A DNA stretch of 64,000 nucleotides from Serilophus lunatus (GCA_013399895.1 VXBA01005454.1:186001-250000); one strand, 5' to 3'. Shown: positions 12,290 through 26,308, counted from the stretch's first letter. The notes: generated by a model from the sequence alone, not told the origin. Program-made: numbers and translations.

Positions 12290-14780
12290 CCAGCGCCTAA
12301 GCCAGTATCTTGGCAAGGGTTACTGTAAACAAGACTGTCCTTCCAGTACTGAGGTACCCACCTCTCACCAGTGTCAGACAGGAACCTGGTGCACGTTGCT
12401 ATAGAGTGGTGGCTTAAGAATAGTTTAAGTGCTGTAACTTTGGACTCATGCCCTGCTATTCAGATTTATTAATGTTTGTGCCAACACTGTTGGCCAATTC
12501 CACCAAAGGGCAGGTGGGTAGAAGAATTCACAATTGTTTTTTGGTAAGGCATTAGTATGCTCTACTAAACTGGCTCCACAAGGTTGATGGGGATATATGA
12601 TAAAGTCTTGTTACCTGGTTTTTACCAACCCACACCATTTCTCCTGGAAGTGACAGTTTGATTTAATGCAAGCGGGAATACCTAACCATTGGCTTAAAAA
12701 GTGAAGACCTTTCATAGTGACCTGCTGATTGGCAGAAGAAGTAGGCAATGCGGGTAGGTGGTTGTACATACATCTGCCATCTCCAGTATTTATTGCAAAC
12801 CCTTGCCTTTTGGAAATGTCCCAATGTAATGTCTGTCACAGGTGTGTCCCAGGGCCACCCAGTTCTCTGTCTTTCCACAGGGCTATTGCAGCAGTTTTCT
12901 TGCTTCTGTTATTTTGCAGGTGTCCTTTAAAAGACTTTTAATGGTTTCTCTGGGGCAAAGATTGCCTTTTATTTTTTTCCCCATTTGTAGGTAGCAACTA
13001 TCCCTGAATGACTTAACTTCTTAGGAGCCCAGTTGGCTAACTTGTCCCCCAACACTGGGAGTTATTGCGGAAATATATTCCTTAGTTAACTGATCAGTCA
13101 GCTTGTTATACTGGCTCACCATGTGAGACCCTTATACTGCCCAAGAGTAAGTAAGAAGACTTCTGAAGCTTCTGATGGTTCTTCCAGCACCATAGCTGCA
13201 GCCATTAATTGAACATCCTGCCTTCTCCCCTTGTCCTTTGATAGGTTCGGAAGGTTTGCCCAGCCATTTCAAAGGATGTTGCTTTCTGTTGCAGTTTTTC
13301 TTCCACATATCTTGATGTCCTGTCAATGAGCCATCCATTCTTCACTTGAGTTAATTGCTCATATGTGTGACCTGCTGTGCCCAAGGTAGAGGAACACTCT
13401 CAATACCCAGGATAATTTGTGCTGTTTTCTCCTGTAAGACAGGAGAAAACTGTTTGGGCTGGGAGATATAGGTGTAGAAATGCATCATTTCTACTTGTTG
13501 TGCCTTCCTAGTTTGTTGACTGGAGTCATTTGATGCTACCTGCTGTCAAACTGGGAGCTGTACTGTCAGTAACCTTGACTTCCTGGATGATTCTTCTGTT
13601 TCACTAAACGCTGAAACAAGCAAAAGCTGGTGGGGGCAATCTCTGAGACTAAAATCTCAACAGTATGTGCCACAAATCCTTATGCTGCCAGAGACTCCAA
13701 TAAGCTACTTCTTCATCCAACACCAGGCCTTCAAGTTCAAAATACTTATTGTCTAGTTTTCAGCCTGAAAGTACTGCATGGAGAACTGCTTTCTTTGCTT
13801 GTTCAAAGGCAGCTCTATTCTTCTGGCAAAACCAGCTTTTTTCCCCCCCCTTTTTATATTATATAGTGATCTTCATTTCTGGGCCAAATATAGTATAAAT
13901 TGTCTTTGAAACCCTCAAAGAACAATAATTTGCTGCATTTCTACTTTGCATTTCTGCAAATATGAAGTAAGATTTGTTTAGCTGATTTGGGAATCATTTT
14001 GTAAAGTCCCTGCCAAATTATCCATCCAAATTTTACTTCTGTGGCAGTTGTGTGAATTTTCTTGGTGTTAATTTCCCAAACATGATTTTGCATTGCCTCG
14101 GTCATTTTCACTTCCTGTTCAATGAGACCAGTGGTGCAGATAACATCATCCACATAGGTGGGTGATTTACAGTGTGGGGAAGTGTCAAAGCCTTCCACAC
14201 TCTGGGCTGCCAACCCATGGCAGACTCAGGGTCTGTGAGGATACCTCTGGGGCAGTACTGTGAGAGTGTATTGCTGAAGCCAGCATAAGCTTGTGGAATG
14301 CTGCTGTGATTCATTAGCAGCTGGATTGCCAGAGAAAGCCCTCACTGACTCCCATCCAGGATGACGCAGCTTCGGATGCAGCTTGCTGGATCAGTCAGTC
14401 ATAACAATGAGGCATTGCATCTCTGTGTGGGGCAGCCTTGTTCAGCAGTCAGTAACCAGCTGTCATCTTCTGGGAGGTGTTGGGCATTTTCACTGTCCAG
14501 ATGGGCCTGCTGAGGTGGGGAACTGCCTTTCTGAATGACTCCAGCCTCTGATGTGTGTAATGATCTGGATGATGATCTCTGTGTTGTCTTTGGGCAGCCT
14601 GTACCATTTGAATGCAACCCATTTTGAGGGAGGCTCCGAATTAGGAGGAGCTGTAATGTGAACCCCAGAGCTATATTTGCCCCTTTTTTTCTTGAAACCT
14701 TTTTGTTCCGTGAAGTCATGCCCAGCAATGTATTTGTGTATTTTAGCTACCTGCTCTTCTGCCAGAAAAGACAAGTAGGA
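12290..14780 (-). pseudogene. Degraded endogenous retrovirus pol relic (RT to integrase)
   Basis: On the minus strand, several broken frames line up in the order expected for retroviral pol. The N-terminal reverse-transcriptase region lies around 14780-14400. The RT catalytic motif YVDD is at 14145-14156 (minus), in a frame running to 13941. Segments after RT lie around 13340-13130, and an integrase-like patch lies around 12660-12560. Frames are interrupted by stops and frameshifts, and no complete protein exists. The general layout resembles class III (ERVL-like) elements, but family assignment is inference. No flanking LTR pair was recognised at its ends. Confidence 0.6.
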
Positions 14781-17700
14781 ACCCTGCTATAATATCAAGG
14801 AGGTTTAACAAGCAGGGTGTTCTACCTTCCCCGTCTCCCTATCTCTCCAAGGGATTAATTTTAGTAAGTTTATTTTTCAGGTATAGGGACGGAATCCTGT
14901 GCATTGCAGTAACCTCAGGACTATAACCATTAGAACCACTGCCTGGTGACAGTTTTAAATACTCCAGTGTCTTGTCAACACAATATGAAGTTTGTTAACT
15001 GCCTGTGGAATCTCAGCCACCCATCGCACCTTGGTGAGGAAGACTCAAATCTAGCCAATTATACAGTTTGTGTGTGACCTACCAAGCTGTGGTAATGAAT
15101 TGGTTGTGGTATACCCAGGAGTAGCCTTTCTCCACTATTCAGGAAAGTATATCAGTCTGATTTCTTTTCTGTCCTGATTTCTTTTTGTGATTTATTTTTC
15201 CTTTCCCTTGTTTATATTTTTCTCATAAATAATGAGTGATTTTCTGTCAATTTTGTATTTTGGGATTCCAGACCGGAGTAGAGCTGAAAACATTTCTTTT
15301 TTGTAACTGTTTTCTGCTGCAGAGGATATATGTATGGACTGTACACAATATACCTTCCTCTGACAAGCAGAAGGGATATCTCTTTCATGATACCCACTAG
15401 CATGCAGCACAGCTTGGAGTGGAGCACACTGACAGATTCTCTTGCAGCAGTGACTGTACTGAAAAGTTTAATACTGGCTTTTTTCCTCCCATGGGATATC
15501 AAGTGCATGTTTCTTCTTTTTAACAGCTTTTATCTGCTGTGATCTGTTTCATCTTCAGAAGAAATTGAATTGAACAAAGTAAAAAGCTACAAAATCTTTC
15601 TTTTTGCTTGTGGCAAAGAAAAAAAATAATTCATACCTGCCTTTAGACATGCATTACTGTTTTTATGTGGTCTTCAAAAGACATCTCTGATTTGGAGGTT
15701 GATCTTCTAACAATACTCTGTGTCATGTGATATTTGGCCTTTTATTCCTAAGGATGTGTGATGATGATACAGATAGATAATTCAATACTACAATATCTGT
15801 ATTACTAGATTGATTTATGTACTTTTGTTGCTGTCATGATACATAGTAGTGGGAATTATGGGTGTGTGCAGTCAACTGATGATAATTCAGTCCTTCACTT
15901 TCTTTAGCTAGCTTTTGAATCTAATCAGACTGCAAAAAAAAAATTGTATGCTTACTTGGCTTTGTTTTTTTTCTCCTTCTTGTTTTTTTTTTTATATGTA
16001 TCAAAGCTAGCAATATGCTAGAGGATTGGGAATGTTATTTTGGCTGCTTACAAAAGTCATATCACCTTGTTGGATGTACTTCTACTATTGTGACAACATT
16101 GAGTCTTGCTTGTGCGTTGTAGTAATTACCTGTTTTGATACTGCTCTGTTTCTTTAGCATCCTTTTGGAAAAGTATTTCATAGTCAGCTAATGTAGCCAG
16201 AAGTTGTCTGTTCAATTAATTACATGTGACTATTTCTTGCAGTAGCTGCTGGATCAGAAATTAATTGTAAGCATGAAGCAATCTGTTTTGGAAAACTTGC
16301 TTTGAACAGGCATAGGTTTTCTCAAATGTCTTTCCCAGTCTCAGACCACTGCTTGATCATGGGAAAGGATCTTTGATCTGTGGAAACGTTTGCTTCTTTG
16401 TTCTTCTGAAGGCTATACTCTGGCTTATACTGAGGTTTGTCCTTATCCTGTTCTTTCTGCTTGTGAGTAAATAATTGGCTTCTAGAACTGATTCTTTTGC
16501 TTTTTACATAATAAAGTTGAAGAAAACTTGCTGGTATTCTCAGTAGATTCATTGTGTGAATGTTTTATCCTGTTTTGCAACTTTGAGCTTCAGGAAGATG
16601 ACTAAAAAGTTAAGTTCTCTTTTTTTGATTACTTTTCCTTAAGAGTCTCTATAAATAAATATTTCTGTGTAACTGATGTTTGGCTTTACTGGTTATAACC
16701 TCGTACCTTAAAAGATGTTTTCTTTGTGCTGCTCTAGATATAAAACTTGTGAGCTGTACAACACTTTGAGATGAGCCCATTACTGTGCAGTTAGAGTGCA
16801 CTGTATTTGAGATGTCTGGTGACAAGTTCTGGGAAGGTGTGTCATCAAGATTGTGTGAACTTCCTTTACATCAATTTGGGATTAAAATGAAGCATGTCCC
16901 TTGAGAACCGTGTCACTAAGTCTCTAAGTTCTTTTTAAAATATATTCTAGTACAAGTGTTAAACCTTTATATTCTACACAAATACTTAGTTCTTTGTTTA
17001 CTCTATTTCAGAGTAGTTGCTATCACTAGCTAGTTTTGTTGGTGTTAAATGTTGTCCTGTCCCCCTCACACTCCATGGTTTAACTAATTTTTCAAAAGCT
17101 CTTGCTCTACTTCCAGAACTGTGACTAGGTAGGAAACGGACCTAACAGGCTTGGAGTATCTCTCTCTTTAGGGAAGTCCATTATCATTGCAAATACTTCC
17201 TTTACTGCTCTCTCTGATACTTGAATTGCATAAAATGAAACTTGTTAAAAATAATTTACCAGTGTAAGAACAGCAATGCTGGTGTTAGAGCTCTTAGATA
17301 AAGGGAAATAAAGCTTGAGCATAGTGTAGCAACATTAATAAAGCGCTCTCAAGTCAACCCCGTTGCTTAGACATCTTAGAAATGTGCAGTGTGGCTTTTA
17401 TAGCTGCCACATCACACTTCCAGAGAGAGCTGGTTTTGCATAAGAAAAGTACCTCTAGGTGAGGTTAACAGTGTTCTGTAGTTTCCTGTCAGAGGCTAAC
17501 CATGTGAATGAAGAGCAGCTGGCCTTGGCCAGGCATATTTCCTTGATTTTAGTGTTTTTGGGAGACTCAATGCCTAGAGCTTCATAGCCTAACAACTCTG
17601 CTTTTTCAGGGTCTCATATGACAGTAAGGAGTAAAAGAATTGAGATGGTGTCATGAAGGTTTGAAAAGGAATTCGCATTGGAAAATAAGCTTTAACGGTG

Positions 17701-19852
17701 CCAGCAACAACAACAAAAAAATGACCAAAAGAAGAAGCTTCAGAAACTGCAGTCTAAGTATCTTCCTTATGAATACAGAAACAATGTCAAAGCGCTGAAG
17801 GCCTTTATATAAAATATTATATATATGAGGCTTTCCTAATACCAGGCTGAAATGTTTTCTGAAAATAACATGCAAACAGAAAGGATTACTGATTTAATTA
17901 ATCTGAAACTCAGCTATATTTATTTGCATACGTGCAGTTTCCTGTCTTCAGGCAATTTGCAGGTTTTTGCTGCTATAAATAGTGTTCTCATTGCTTAGTT
18001 ACTCTATTTGACCTCTTTTATTGAGACTGTTCTGACTATCCATTTACCAAATAGCCTATAAATGATAATCTTGTTATACCTAAGCGCTTTTTGAAGAATT
18101 TGTATTCACTATGAAATACAATATGGAATATTCTCAGGGTTCATGTTTCTTGGTATGTTGGTAGATTCAGGTATAAGATAGCGTCCGTAGTTGCCAAGTT
18201 TTGTTAATAGTCTTGGTGGACAAATCTCTGTACTAGAAAAAGGGATAGCCGTGGATTAAAGCCACCTTCATTGTTGTTATTTATTGTCCCTATGGCTCTG
18301 GTTCCCCGTCCTCCCTGTTGGCTCTTACTCAGGCTGACTTTTGCTGTATTTCTCTGTTTAGCCACTATCCATTTTTTTATTTCTTACACGAATTGACTTT
18401 CAATGTAGACCGTATTTGCCTCAAAGTTGTTCCTTTTAATTTCCCTCTCCCTTGCTCCAGTCAGGCAGTCTCCAACTTGAACTTTGGGCATTTCTGCTCT
18501 TGTTACAATAGCAACGAAACTGGGGGTGGGGAGGAATTAAGGGAAAGATAATTTCCCTGCTTTTAGTTCAGATAACTGGATATGTGACCTGATCTCATCT
18601 TGTGAAACTTTTTGCCTGTGAGGGAAAGGAGTGCTATTTTGACAATACTGCCCACAAGGAATGTTAAACCTGTTACATTTGGTGTTTGTAGTCTTCTTGA
18701 ATCCTTTTTTTTTTTTTTTCTCTATCTGTCACATTTAGGGTTCTAATACTGGAGAATAATATTATGAGTTTCCCATGAGAGCTTTTGTTTTGCTTCTTTT
18801 TTTCCCCTCCCCACTTTCATTTTCAGATATTTAAAAAGTAACTCTCAGCTTCCATAGTTATGTCTTCAATATATCAATTAAAAATAGTTGTTTACTGCTA
18901 CTGACTTTTCTAGGCTGGTCTGATTTTCTGTAGATTTTTCTCTTCTTTATTTCTGTTTCAGTTTTTTTAATAGCTCATTAGCTTTCTTCCTTCTTTTAAA
19001 TTTGATTTACTTCTATCATGTGGTATTTCTTTTAATACTGAGTGCTTTTCTCCTTGAGAACTGAGTTGGAGAAATCAGTGTCAAGTTGCTGCTTCATTGA
19101 AATTCAGAAGACCACTGTTGAAAACTTCACTTGAACTTTTTGAATTTGTGTTATTAGATGCTTTCAGGAGCAAATATTTCCAAAGTATGGAATGTATTTT
19201 CTAGTAGTGTGTGATACTTATTCTGTTGGTCAGTGCCAAGGACCTGTAAGTTCACGACAGAGCTCAGTCTTCCTGTAGTTATTGTGATTTTCATTAAGCA
19301 CTAAATCTTTTCTTTGGGTGATGTTCAAATCGTGGAGATCTCCGTCTCTATCTTATTTCATCTTTTCATCCCTGTCAAAACAACTTGACCTACATATAAC
19401 CCACAGTAATTTATTTAGGAAAAGCTTTTGAGTCATATTGTGTCTGTGTATATATTATTTGGATATATAATCTCTTTTCAATTCTAATAGCATATATTTA
19501 TTTGATAGCAATGAACTGACATTTAGACCAGGTAATTTTTGTGGTAAGATCTTTGTCAAGCAACATAGTATCTGGTTACTAGTTTTATTTAAAGTTGTGG
19601 GCGTTGGGGTCTCTTTAGTGTATGTTTTTTAAATAATGAATAGTAGTTGTCAAGGGCAGAAAGTCTCACTGTCTGACCATGTTCTGGAGTGCAAGTTGGA
19701 ATTTCACTTGCAGCTGGATTGGCTTAGTCACATCTAAAACTGACTTGTCTTGTTTCATAGCTGCATTAGTTCATTGAAATCAGTCTGAGCAGTTGTGTCA
19801 GTCACTTACTGTGAGTATGGCCTTTTTATCTGAAAATCTTGCTAGAACATGA
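14781..19852. other. Intron 1 sequence, mostly unassigned
   Basis: The first few hundred bases (to about 15180) could be the upstream (gag/protease-side) remnant of the retroviral relic, but nothing diagnostic was seen. The rest is AT-rich with T-runs (for example about 18706-18719) and AT dinucleotide patches (about 17805-17826). No gene or clear transposon fragment was identified. Confidence 0.4.
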
Positions 19853-20455
19853 TGTGAATTGGCCTTGGTTGACCTTGCCAGACCCTCACCCAGCTGTTCT
19901 CTCACTCTTCCTCCTCAACAGCTTGAGGGTAGAGTAGAAAATAGAAAAGGAGCAGCTCACAGGTTAAGGTAAAGACTGGAATATCACTTGCCAATTACCA
20001 TCATGGGCAAAGAAACTTGACTTGAGGAAGATTCATTTCATTTATTGCCAATTGAAAATACAGCAGGTTGGGCTCCCAGTGGGCTGTGCAGCTTCCTTCA
20101 TGTCATCTCCAGCTGCTTTGCCATGGGGTCCTACACTTGTCACAAGCTGATTGTCTGCTTCAATGTGAGGCTTTTCAGGAGCTGTTTGGGAATCTCTGCT
20201 TCAGTGATTTCTGCTTCTTCCTTTCCTTCACTCTCCCCTTGGCATCTGCAGGGCTGTCCTTTACTCCTTGTTCTTAGACTCTGCTGTGCAACATTTTTTG
20301 CCTTCTTAAATGCTCTTTTCCAGTGGTGCCACCGTCTTGGCTGAGGGGCTCAGTCATGCCCTGATGTAGGTTGTATGAACCCAGATATGTTCTGCACAGG
20401 GCAGCCCCTGGCTCTCCTCACAGTGGCCGCCCCACTGCTGGTACCTGGGTATGTG
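19853..20455. mobile_element. Old solo LTR, ERVL-like family (copy 1)
   Basis: Begins with a segment resembling TTGGTTGACC, followed by the conserved block around TTGCCAATTACCATCATGGG and CATTTATTGCCAATTG seen in the other copies at 46461 and 51736. It then has a GC-richer second half with short CTGCAGGG and TGGTGCCACCGTCTTGG-type blocks. It is the most diverged of the four related copies and looks the oldest. No internal retroviral region adjoins it, so it is a solo LTR. Confidence 0.6.
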
Positions 20456-20661
20456 AACTCGTTAAAACTATCAATGAAAAATCAAATCTTGATGTTTAGG
20501 ATAATAAGGACAACTTTGGGGGCACTTGTTTGTATATAGTCCTACAGGATGAGTTATATTTGAACTAGTTAAATGGTTTGATGTTTTCTGATGGTGTTTG
20601 CACATACATTTCTTCTAGTTGAAAATAACCTAGTGATGGGTGAAATAACTGTCAGAGTTTT

Positions 20662-20875
20662 TTACAGAATCACAGAACAGTCAAGGTTGGTAAGAGCCTC
20701 TGAAACTCACTTTGTACAGCCACCCTTCTCAAGCAGGACCACCCAAAGCAGGTTACTCAGGACTATGTCCAAATGGATTTTAAAAATCTCCAAGATTGGA
20801 GTCTCCACAACCTCACTAGGCACATGATCCCCCTCAGAGGTGATTCCCTCAGTTCTTGAGCAGTCTGACAGTTGC
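20662..20875 (-). mobile_element. CR1 LINE 3'-end fragment
   Basis: Starts at AGAATCACAGAA, the antisense of the CR1 terminal octamer region, and continues with the characteristic block containing TCCAAATGGATTTTAAAAAT and GAGTCTCCACAACCTC. It is a short, 5'-truncated, non-coding copy. The following stretch to about 21060 may belong to it, but I could not align it with confidence. Confidence 0.8.
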
Positions 20876-23800
20876 CATGATTGATCAGATTATCAGGACT
20901 GGCCTTGCAGTGACATCAGCCAGCTTCAGCACTCATGGGTGCATCCTGCCCATGGACTTAAGCGCATCCAATTGGTTTAAGTGTTCCCTGACATGATCAT
21001 GGGTGTATCTTCCTTGCTGTAGACTTCCCCTCGTGTCCTTGGCTGGCATGTGGTAATGTAGTGACATTCAGTATGTCATTTCCTCTAATTTTCTAGCATA
21101 TAAGGAGACCAAGAGGTTGGTTCAAGTAAGGTTCATTATTTGCCTCTATGTGGACATAAAGTATTTTGTCCATTTTGTCCACTGGGATCAATTCAGTTCA
21201 ATTTATTTATTTCAACAGTGGTTGTTGCTGCTATTAGCAATTTCAGATCCTGCTCTGGGTTAGCTTTTGTCTAGTATGTGAGAGCATGCAGCTGCAGCCA
21301 GCTGTTTTTCTTGAAGCATTCTTTTCTGTGTCAGTCTAGTGTTGATATACAAGCAAAGGATATGCTTTTAATAAAATCGTGATATTTAAGCCAAGGATTA
21401 TAACTGTGTGTGGGTTGTGTTGTACTATTTAAAGCATAGCTAATATAGTAGAGAGATCTTTTAATAGATTTACATGCAGATAAGGACAAAGGTGATTTGT
21501 TTGAAGGTCAAAGTCCTGCTTCTCTTAGCATGCTGTCTTTCCAAAATTCTATTAAAAAAAATCTTTTCCTGTGTCTGTTTAGTTTTAGTTTTCTGTACAC
21601 TGCCAAAGCAAGTTCCATTTAAGTTGCAAGTTCTCATCAAAAGCAATTTTCTAAATGTTTTGTACTCTGACAAGGAGTTGTCAATTTCCATTCTTTATAC
21701 CTACATAGGTTTATTATGCATAGGACAAAGAAATAAATCAGTAATAAAAACATGATACAATGCCAATGGATTCTATTTTATTTCTTATATCTGGGCTTTT
21801 TTATGTGTGAAACCTTATTTGAGAAAGTATTACAACTCTAAGCTCTTGATTGCTTTGCAGAGATCATAACTTTCATAATGATAACTTTCATTTCACTATC
21901 CATGGCACAAACGCTTTGTTTTAGTTGACCAAATCAGTTATGTCTGTTGTCTTGTAATAAATTTGGCCATTTTGAGTCATCTTCAAATAAAAATAAACCT
22001 TCCACCTCAATCTGTATTTGCCCACCTGTAGGGCCAGAATTGAAAAACAACCAGTGGTGTAAGTTGCTCATTTCACTGTGAAGTCTGTCCCAGCTGAGGT
22101 AATGTAGTGAGCACGTCTTGCCTTGCTCAGCTCACCTACCAGATGTTCTGCAAGGCATTCTCTTATTCTAATTAAATATTAACAGTTGCTTGATCAGAAC
22201 TGACCTTTTGTATTTCTACATAAATGCTGGATAGGAACTACTGGAAGACCTAGAAATAACACACTCCATCTCTGAAATAGCCAGGGTGTAGGTATGCTAG
22301 TTGTAAAGCACTGTGAAACCATAAATCACTTCAAAATGAAAACTAAGTCAGATATTCTAATCCTTTTTACATGCTTCTCTGTCAGATATTCTGTGGTTTC
22401 AGGAGAGAAGTTGTAGCTGTCGGTCACATTTTGTCATTTTAGGAGTTGCTTGTCTGGAAAACATATTGATAAAAGGCCATTGTCCCAAACTTTGTTCTGT
22501 TCCAGTAGAGTTTGAGGCTGGGAACATCAATGGCAAGTGATTTACTCTTGTTCCATAAGCAGGCTGAGGTATTTTCATAACTTATTTTCCTCTAACAAAA
22601 GCCAGAGACATCTGAGAAGTGGTGACTGTGGAAAGGCCCTTCTTGAGATGAATTTCTGACTCAATTTATTTGGTATACACATGTTGCTGAGACCTCTTGA
22701 AGATATTACTGTATATAAGCAGTATACTCCTTGAAATTGAAGTGATGAAGCTCCTGCAGGACAGAGGAGTAGAATCAGAAATTTTGAAGTGTGAATATTT
22801 AATTCTCTGAAGCATTTACTGACCTTTGGTGCACTGTGATTTAGCCAGCTCTCATGCCAGCCAAAAAGTAAATAAAAGATGGCAGTCAATGACTGAGGAA
22901 TAGCCCTATTTTAGGTTGAAGGAGGAAATTTTCCTGTCAGAATTTTATTAAAAGCTCTGTTACCATTCCATCGGCAGAGCTGCAGAAGGCATTTGGGCAC
23001 TGCGTATACATATGTAAAGTTCGGGGGGGGGGGGGGTGGGTGGAAAGGTTAATGTGTATTTCTTTTTCAGTAACTCTGTGGGGAGCAGTCAGACAGAGCA
23101 AGACTAAAATTTTTAGATGATGGAAAGTTGAGATTTACTTTGGAATTCTTGCTTGAAATTCAGGAATATAAAATTAAATAAGATTTGAGCAGTAGATACA
23201 GTGGTCTTGGCACGTGCCTCATTTTTTGCTCTCAGTCATGTGTACTGTTTCACCCTTACAAATATAAGGGGGCATCTTATATTTGCACTTATAAGTGCAT
23301 CTTGCACTGAGGTTCCTTTTAAAGAAATTTATCAGTGTTATGAGAAGATTTTGCAAACAACTTGTGAGTTTCAAGATTGATGTTAGAAGGGTTAATTGCA
23401 AGCAGTTTTTGAAGTCCAGTGTTCTATGTAAAACCTTAATCTTCAGAGCTGTGCTTGAACTGTAGGAAAGACCAACTGAGCATCTTTCTTACATTTTTCA
23501 CAATGTGAACATACCAACAAAAGCGCCTAGGTACAATTTGCAAATACATTGCACTGTAGCTATTTTAGAAGTATTAGTAAAGTCATATCTCTTTCTGATG
23601 TTCATTTTTGTAGTTAATCCCTCATGTTTTACATAAAGCAAATTTACTCAGGCAGGAGATGTCCTGTCAAGAACACTAATTAAGGAGAATCATAGGCTTA
23701 GAAAATGAGGATATTTTTCAGGCTTTTAAGGGGAAAGGGGTTTTGTAGCTGAGACAAAGAGAATTTCCTGGTGAGAACACATCTGTGCTGCTGCTTTTCC

Positions 23801-24671
23801 CCTCACCCACTGCCTTTCACTGAAGACATTGATGATGGTGGTCATTTCAGAAGTTCACAAACAGTCATCCCCTTCCCCAGCATTTCAACATCAGAAAACA
23901 TGTTTCTTGTGAAGATATGTGCATGAATAAACAGTGTCTGAAAAAAGGGAGCTGTGATAATGTTCTGCTATTACCGCTTCTTCTGTGAAAGCCTTCTAGG
24001 ACTTCCCAGTCCATATGTTTGAAGGGGGACTGGAGCCAAATAAGAGCCAGATTTGCATAGATTGGTAGTAGAACCACATGCAGAAATTAAAACAATTTGC
24101 TGTGTAGAATTCCTGTGTATGTGTATTATATTTTTAATATGCAGCTGTTTATTATTCAGGTGTGTTTATGTATACTTATGAAAATTGTATTTATAATAAA
24201 GCTGCATATTATTTACATGTTTGTTCTGTGGTATGACTAAGATGAGGAACCAATGCTATGGAGTGAGGAGTTGCTGCAGGAGTGTACTTTCCCTCCTTTT
24301 TGCCACTAATGTTGGTTGTGATAAAAACTGTAGCTCTGTTTTGGCCACATAGCTCTGTAAAAAAATCAGAGACATCTCTCTCCTTCAGTTTGGACATGCA
24401 CGTACGTGAAGTAAAACACAATGATATCCTAATTCAAAACATTTTCTAATTCAATTTGGTATTTGTTATCCCTTACATTTCATCATACTAATAATAAATT
24501 TTTGTGTGTAAACAAATAATCCTCTAATTATTTTATTATTACTATTTTCAGCAATATTGTAGCCCTGTGGTAAATGTTCATTTCTGTAAAAGCTGGTATT
24601 TTGTTCACCTTGTCCAATACCTATCTGACTTAAAGGACATATATCCAGATTTCAATATGGATGGAAGATTT
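20876..24671. other. Intron 1 sequence, nothing recognised
   Basis: AT-rich unique-looking DNA. The only marked feature is a poly(G) run at 23023-23036. No gene or clear transposon was seen. Confidence 0.45.
23023..23036 (+). repeat. Poly(G) run of 14, followed by TGGGTGG
   Basis: An uninterrupted run of 14 G on the + strand is followed by T and further G triplets. It is a mononucleotide microsatellite that can form G-quadruplex structures and is prone to length errors in sequencing. Confidence 0.95.
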
Positions 24672-25125
24672 TACAGAAATTCCTGGGATCGTTTAGTGGT
24701 TTGGATTAGAAGGGACTTTAAATATCATCTCATTACTCCTGTGCCATGGGCAGGGACATCTTCCACCAGCACAGGTTGCTCAGAGTTCCATCCAGGCTGG
24801 CTACGAACACTTCCAAGGATGGAGCATCCGCAGCTTTCTGGATAACCTGTTCTAGTACCTCACAATCCTCACTATGAAGAATTTCTTCCTTATGTCCTAT
24901 CTAAACCTACTCTCAGTTTGAAGCCATTTCTCCTTGCACTATCACTACATATCCTTCTATAATGTAGGATATGCTTAATTGCAAAAACCCTCTGGGTTCT
25001 GGAAGGAGCTATAAAGTCTCCCTGGTGCTTTCTCATCTCCAGGATGAACAGCCCCAAGTCTCTCAGCTGGCCTTCAGAGGAGAGGTGCTCTAACCCTTTG
25101 ATCCTCTTCTCGGGCAGAGGAAGAG
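24672..25125 (-). mobile_element. CR1 LINE 3'-end fragment
   Basis: The antisense CR1 3' region is recognisable through ordered blocks: the GGATTAGAAGGGAC start, the CACAGGTTGCTCAGAGT block, GAAGAATTTCTTCCTTATGTC, and GGATGAACAGCCCCAAGTCTC. The copy is non-coding and 5'-truncated, with moderate divergence from the family. Confidence 0.9.
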
Positions 25126-26120
25126 ATTTGTGGAAGAGATAATAGGAAGTAAATGGAAATGTCCCTTAATGAGAAGGGGACTTCAGAAGATGCTGTTGTG
25201 ATTGTTTAACCTACTCTTTCATTCTTTTTATGGCTGTAGAAGTGAGATTCTTGGAAGAACATTTGGAGGATTAGTATGGTAGTCCTAGAAGGTTAGCTAT
25301 AAGAGGATATCATTACATGTGTACACAAAAAGAATTCAAGATTGTTCTGCCTACCATTGATTGCATCATTATTTGCAATCCCATCCTACACTGATACTCT
25401 TAGCCTGTGCCTGTATTTAGTCATATAAAACTAAGGTGTCTGCTTATTTTACTTGAACACACACATTCTACAGCTCAAAGGAAGACTCTAAAGAAGATGC
25501 AAACTTGTCATTTGGTGTTTTTAATCCTCCTCCCACCTCCACTTCTTCTTGATACTTGTATCTAGGCTAAATTGGTTGTGTTTCCTCCAGGGATTGTAAA
25601 GGGGATATTGTATATAAAACCCTGACAGTATCAACATTCCATTCTAAATTAAGTTTCTGTTCCAGGAATGAACAATGTAGGCTTTTGTTTTACTTAGTTT
25701 TTAAAGCATTGAGTTGAGTAGGGATGAAGAGGAAGTTGTAGAATTGGCCTAGAGAAATACATTCACATAAGATTTTGGTTGGAAAAAAACAGTCACTTAG
25801 GTGCTAAATCAAGACTCCGAGGTGATGGATTTATTTGATTTATTTATTATTACATCCTCTAAGGGGTGGATGTAATTTACTAGATGTACAGGTACAATCT
25901 GATCCTCTCTTTCCCTAAGCAGAAAGGAGATTGTGGGAAAGGTGTTTTGCATAGAATTTATCCACATTTAAAGCTCAACGTATTGTAGCAATTTAAGATT
26001 TTCTATGTGCCCATTTTCATCCTTCGTAACTACATTTTCAACTTAAAAGTCAAAAGATTAGTGCTTCAGTCTTCAGTTTTAGAACAAACTTTTATATTTG
26101 ACTTCAGGCTGACCTACTTA

Positions 26121-26308
26121 GTGTTTTCTTGTGGTTTTTGGGGGGTTTTTTGCATGTTTGTTGGGGGGGGTGGGGGTTTTTTGTTGTATCTTTTGGTGAC
26201 GGTAGTGTTTTGGGGGGGGTTGTGGGGTTTTTGGGAGAGTTGTTACTTTGTGTGTGTGTTGTTTTTCGATTTTATTATTTTTGGTGTTGTTGATTTGGTT
26301 TGTTGTTT
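26121..26308 (+). repeat. G/T-rich low-complexity tract with long G-runs
   Basis: For about 190 bases the + strand is nearly all G and T, with runs of 6, 8, 5, 8 and 4 G (26140-26145, 26163-26170, 26172-26176, 26212-26219, 26224-26227). The run spacing permits G-quadruplexes on the non-template strand of PAM. The open frame through it is a composition artefact. Confidence 0.9.
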
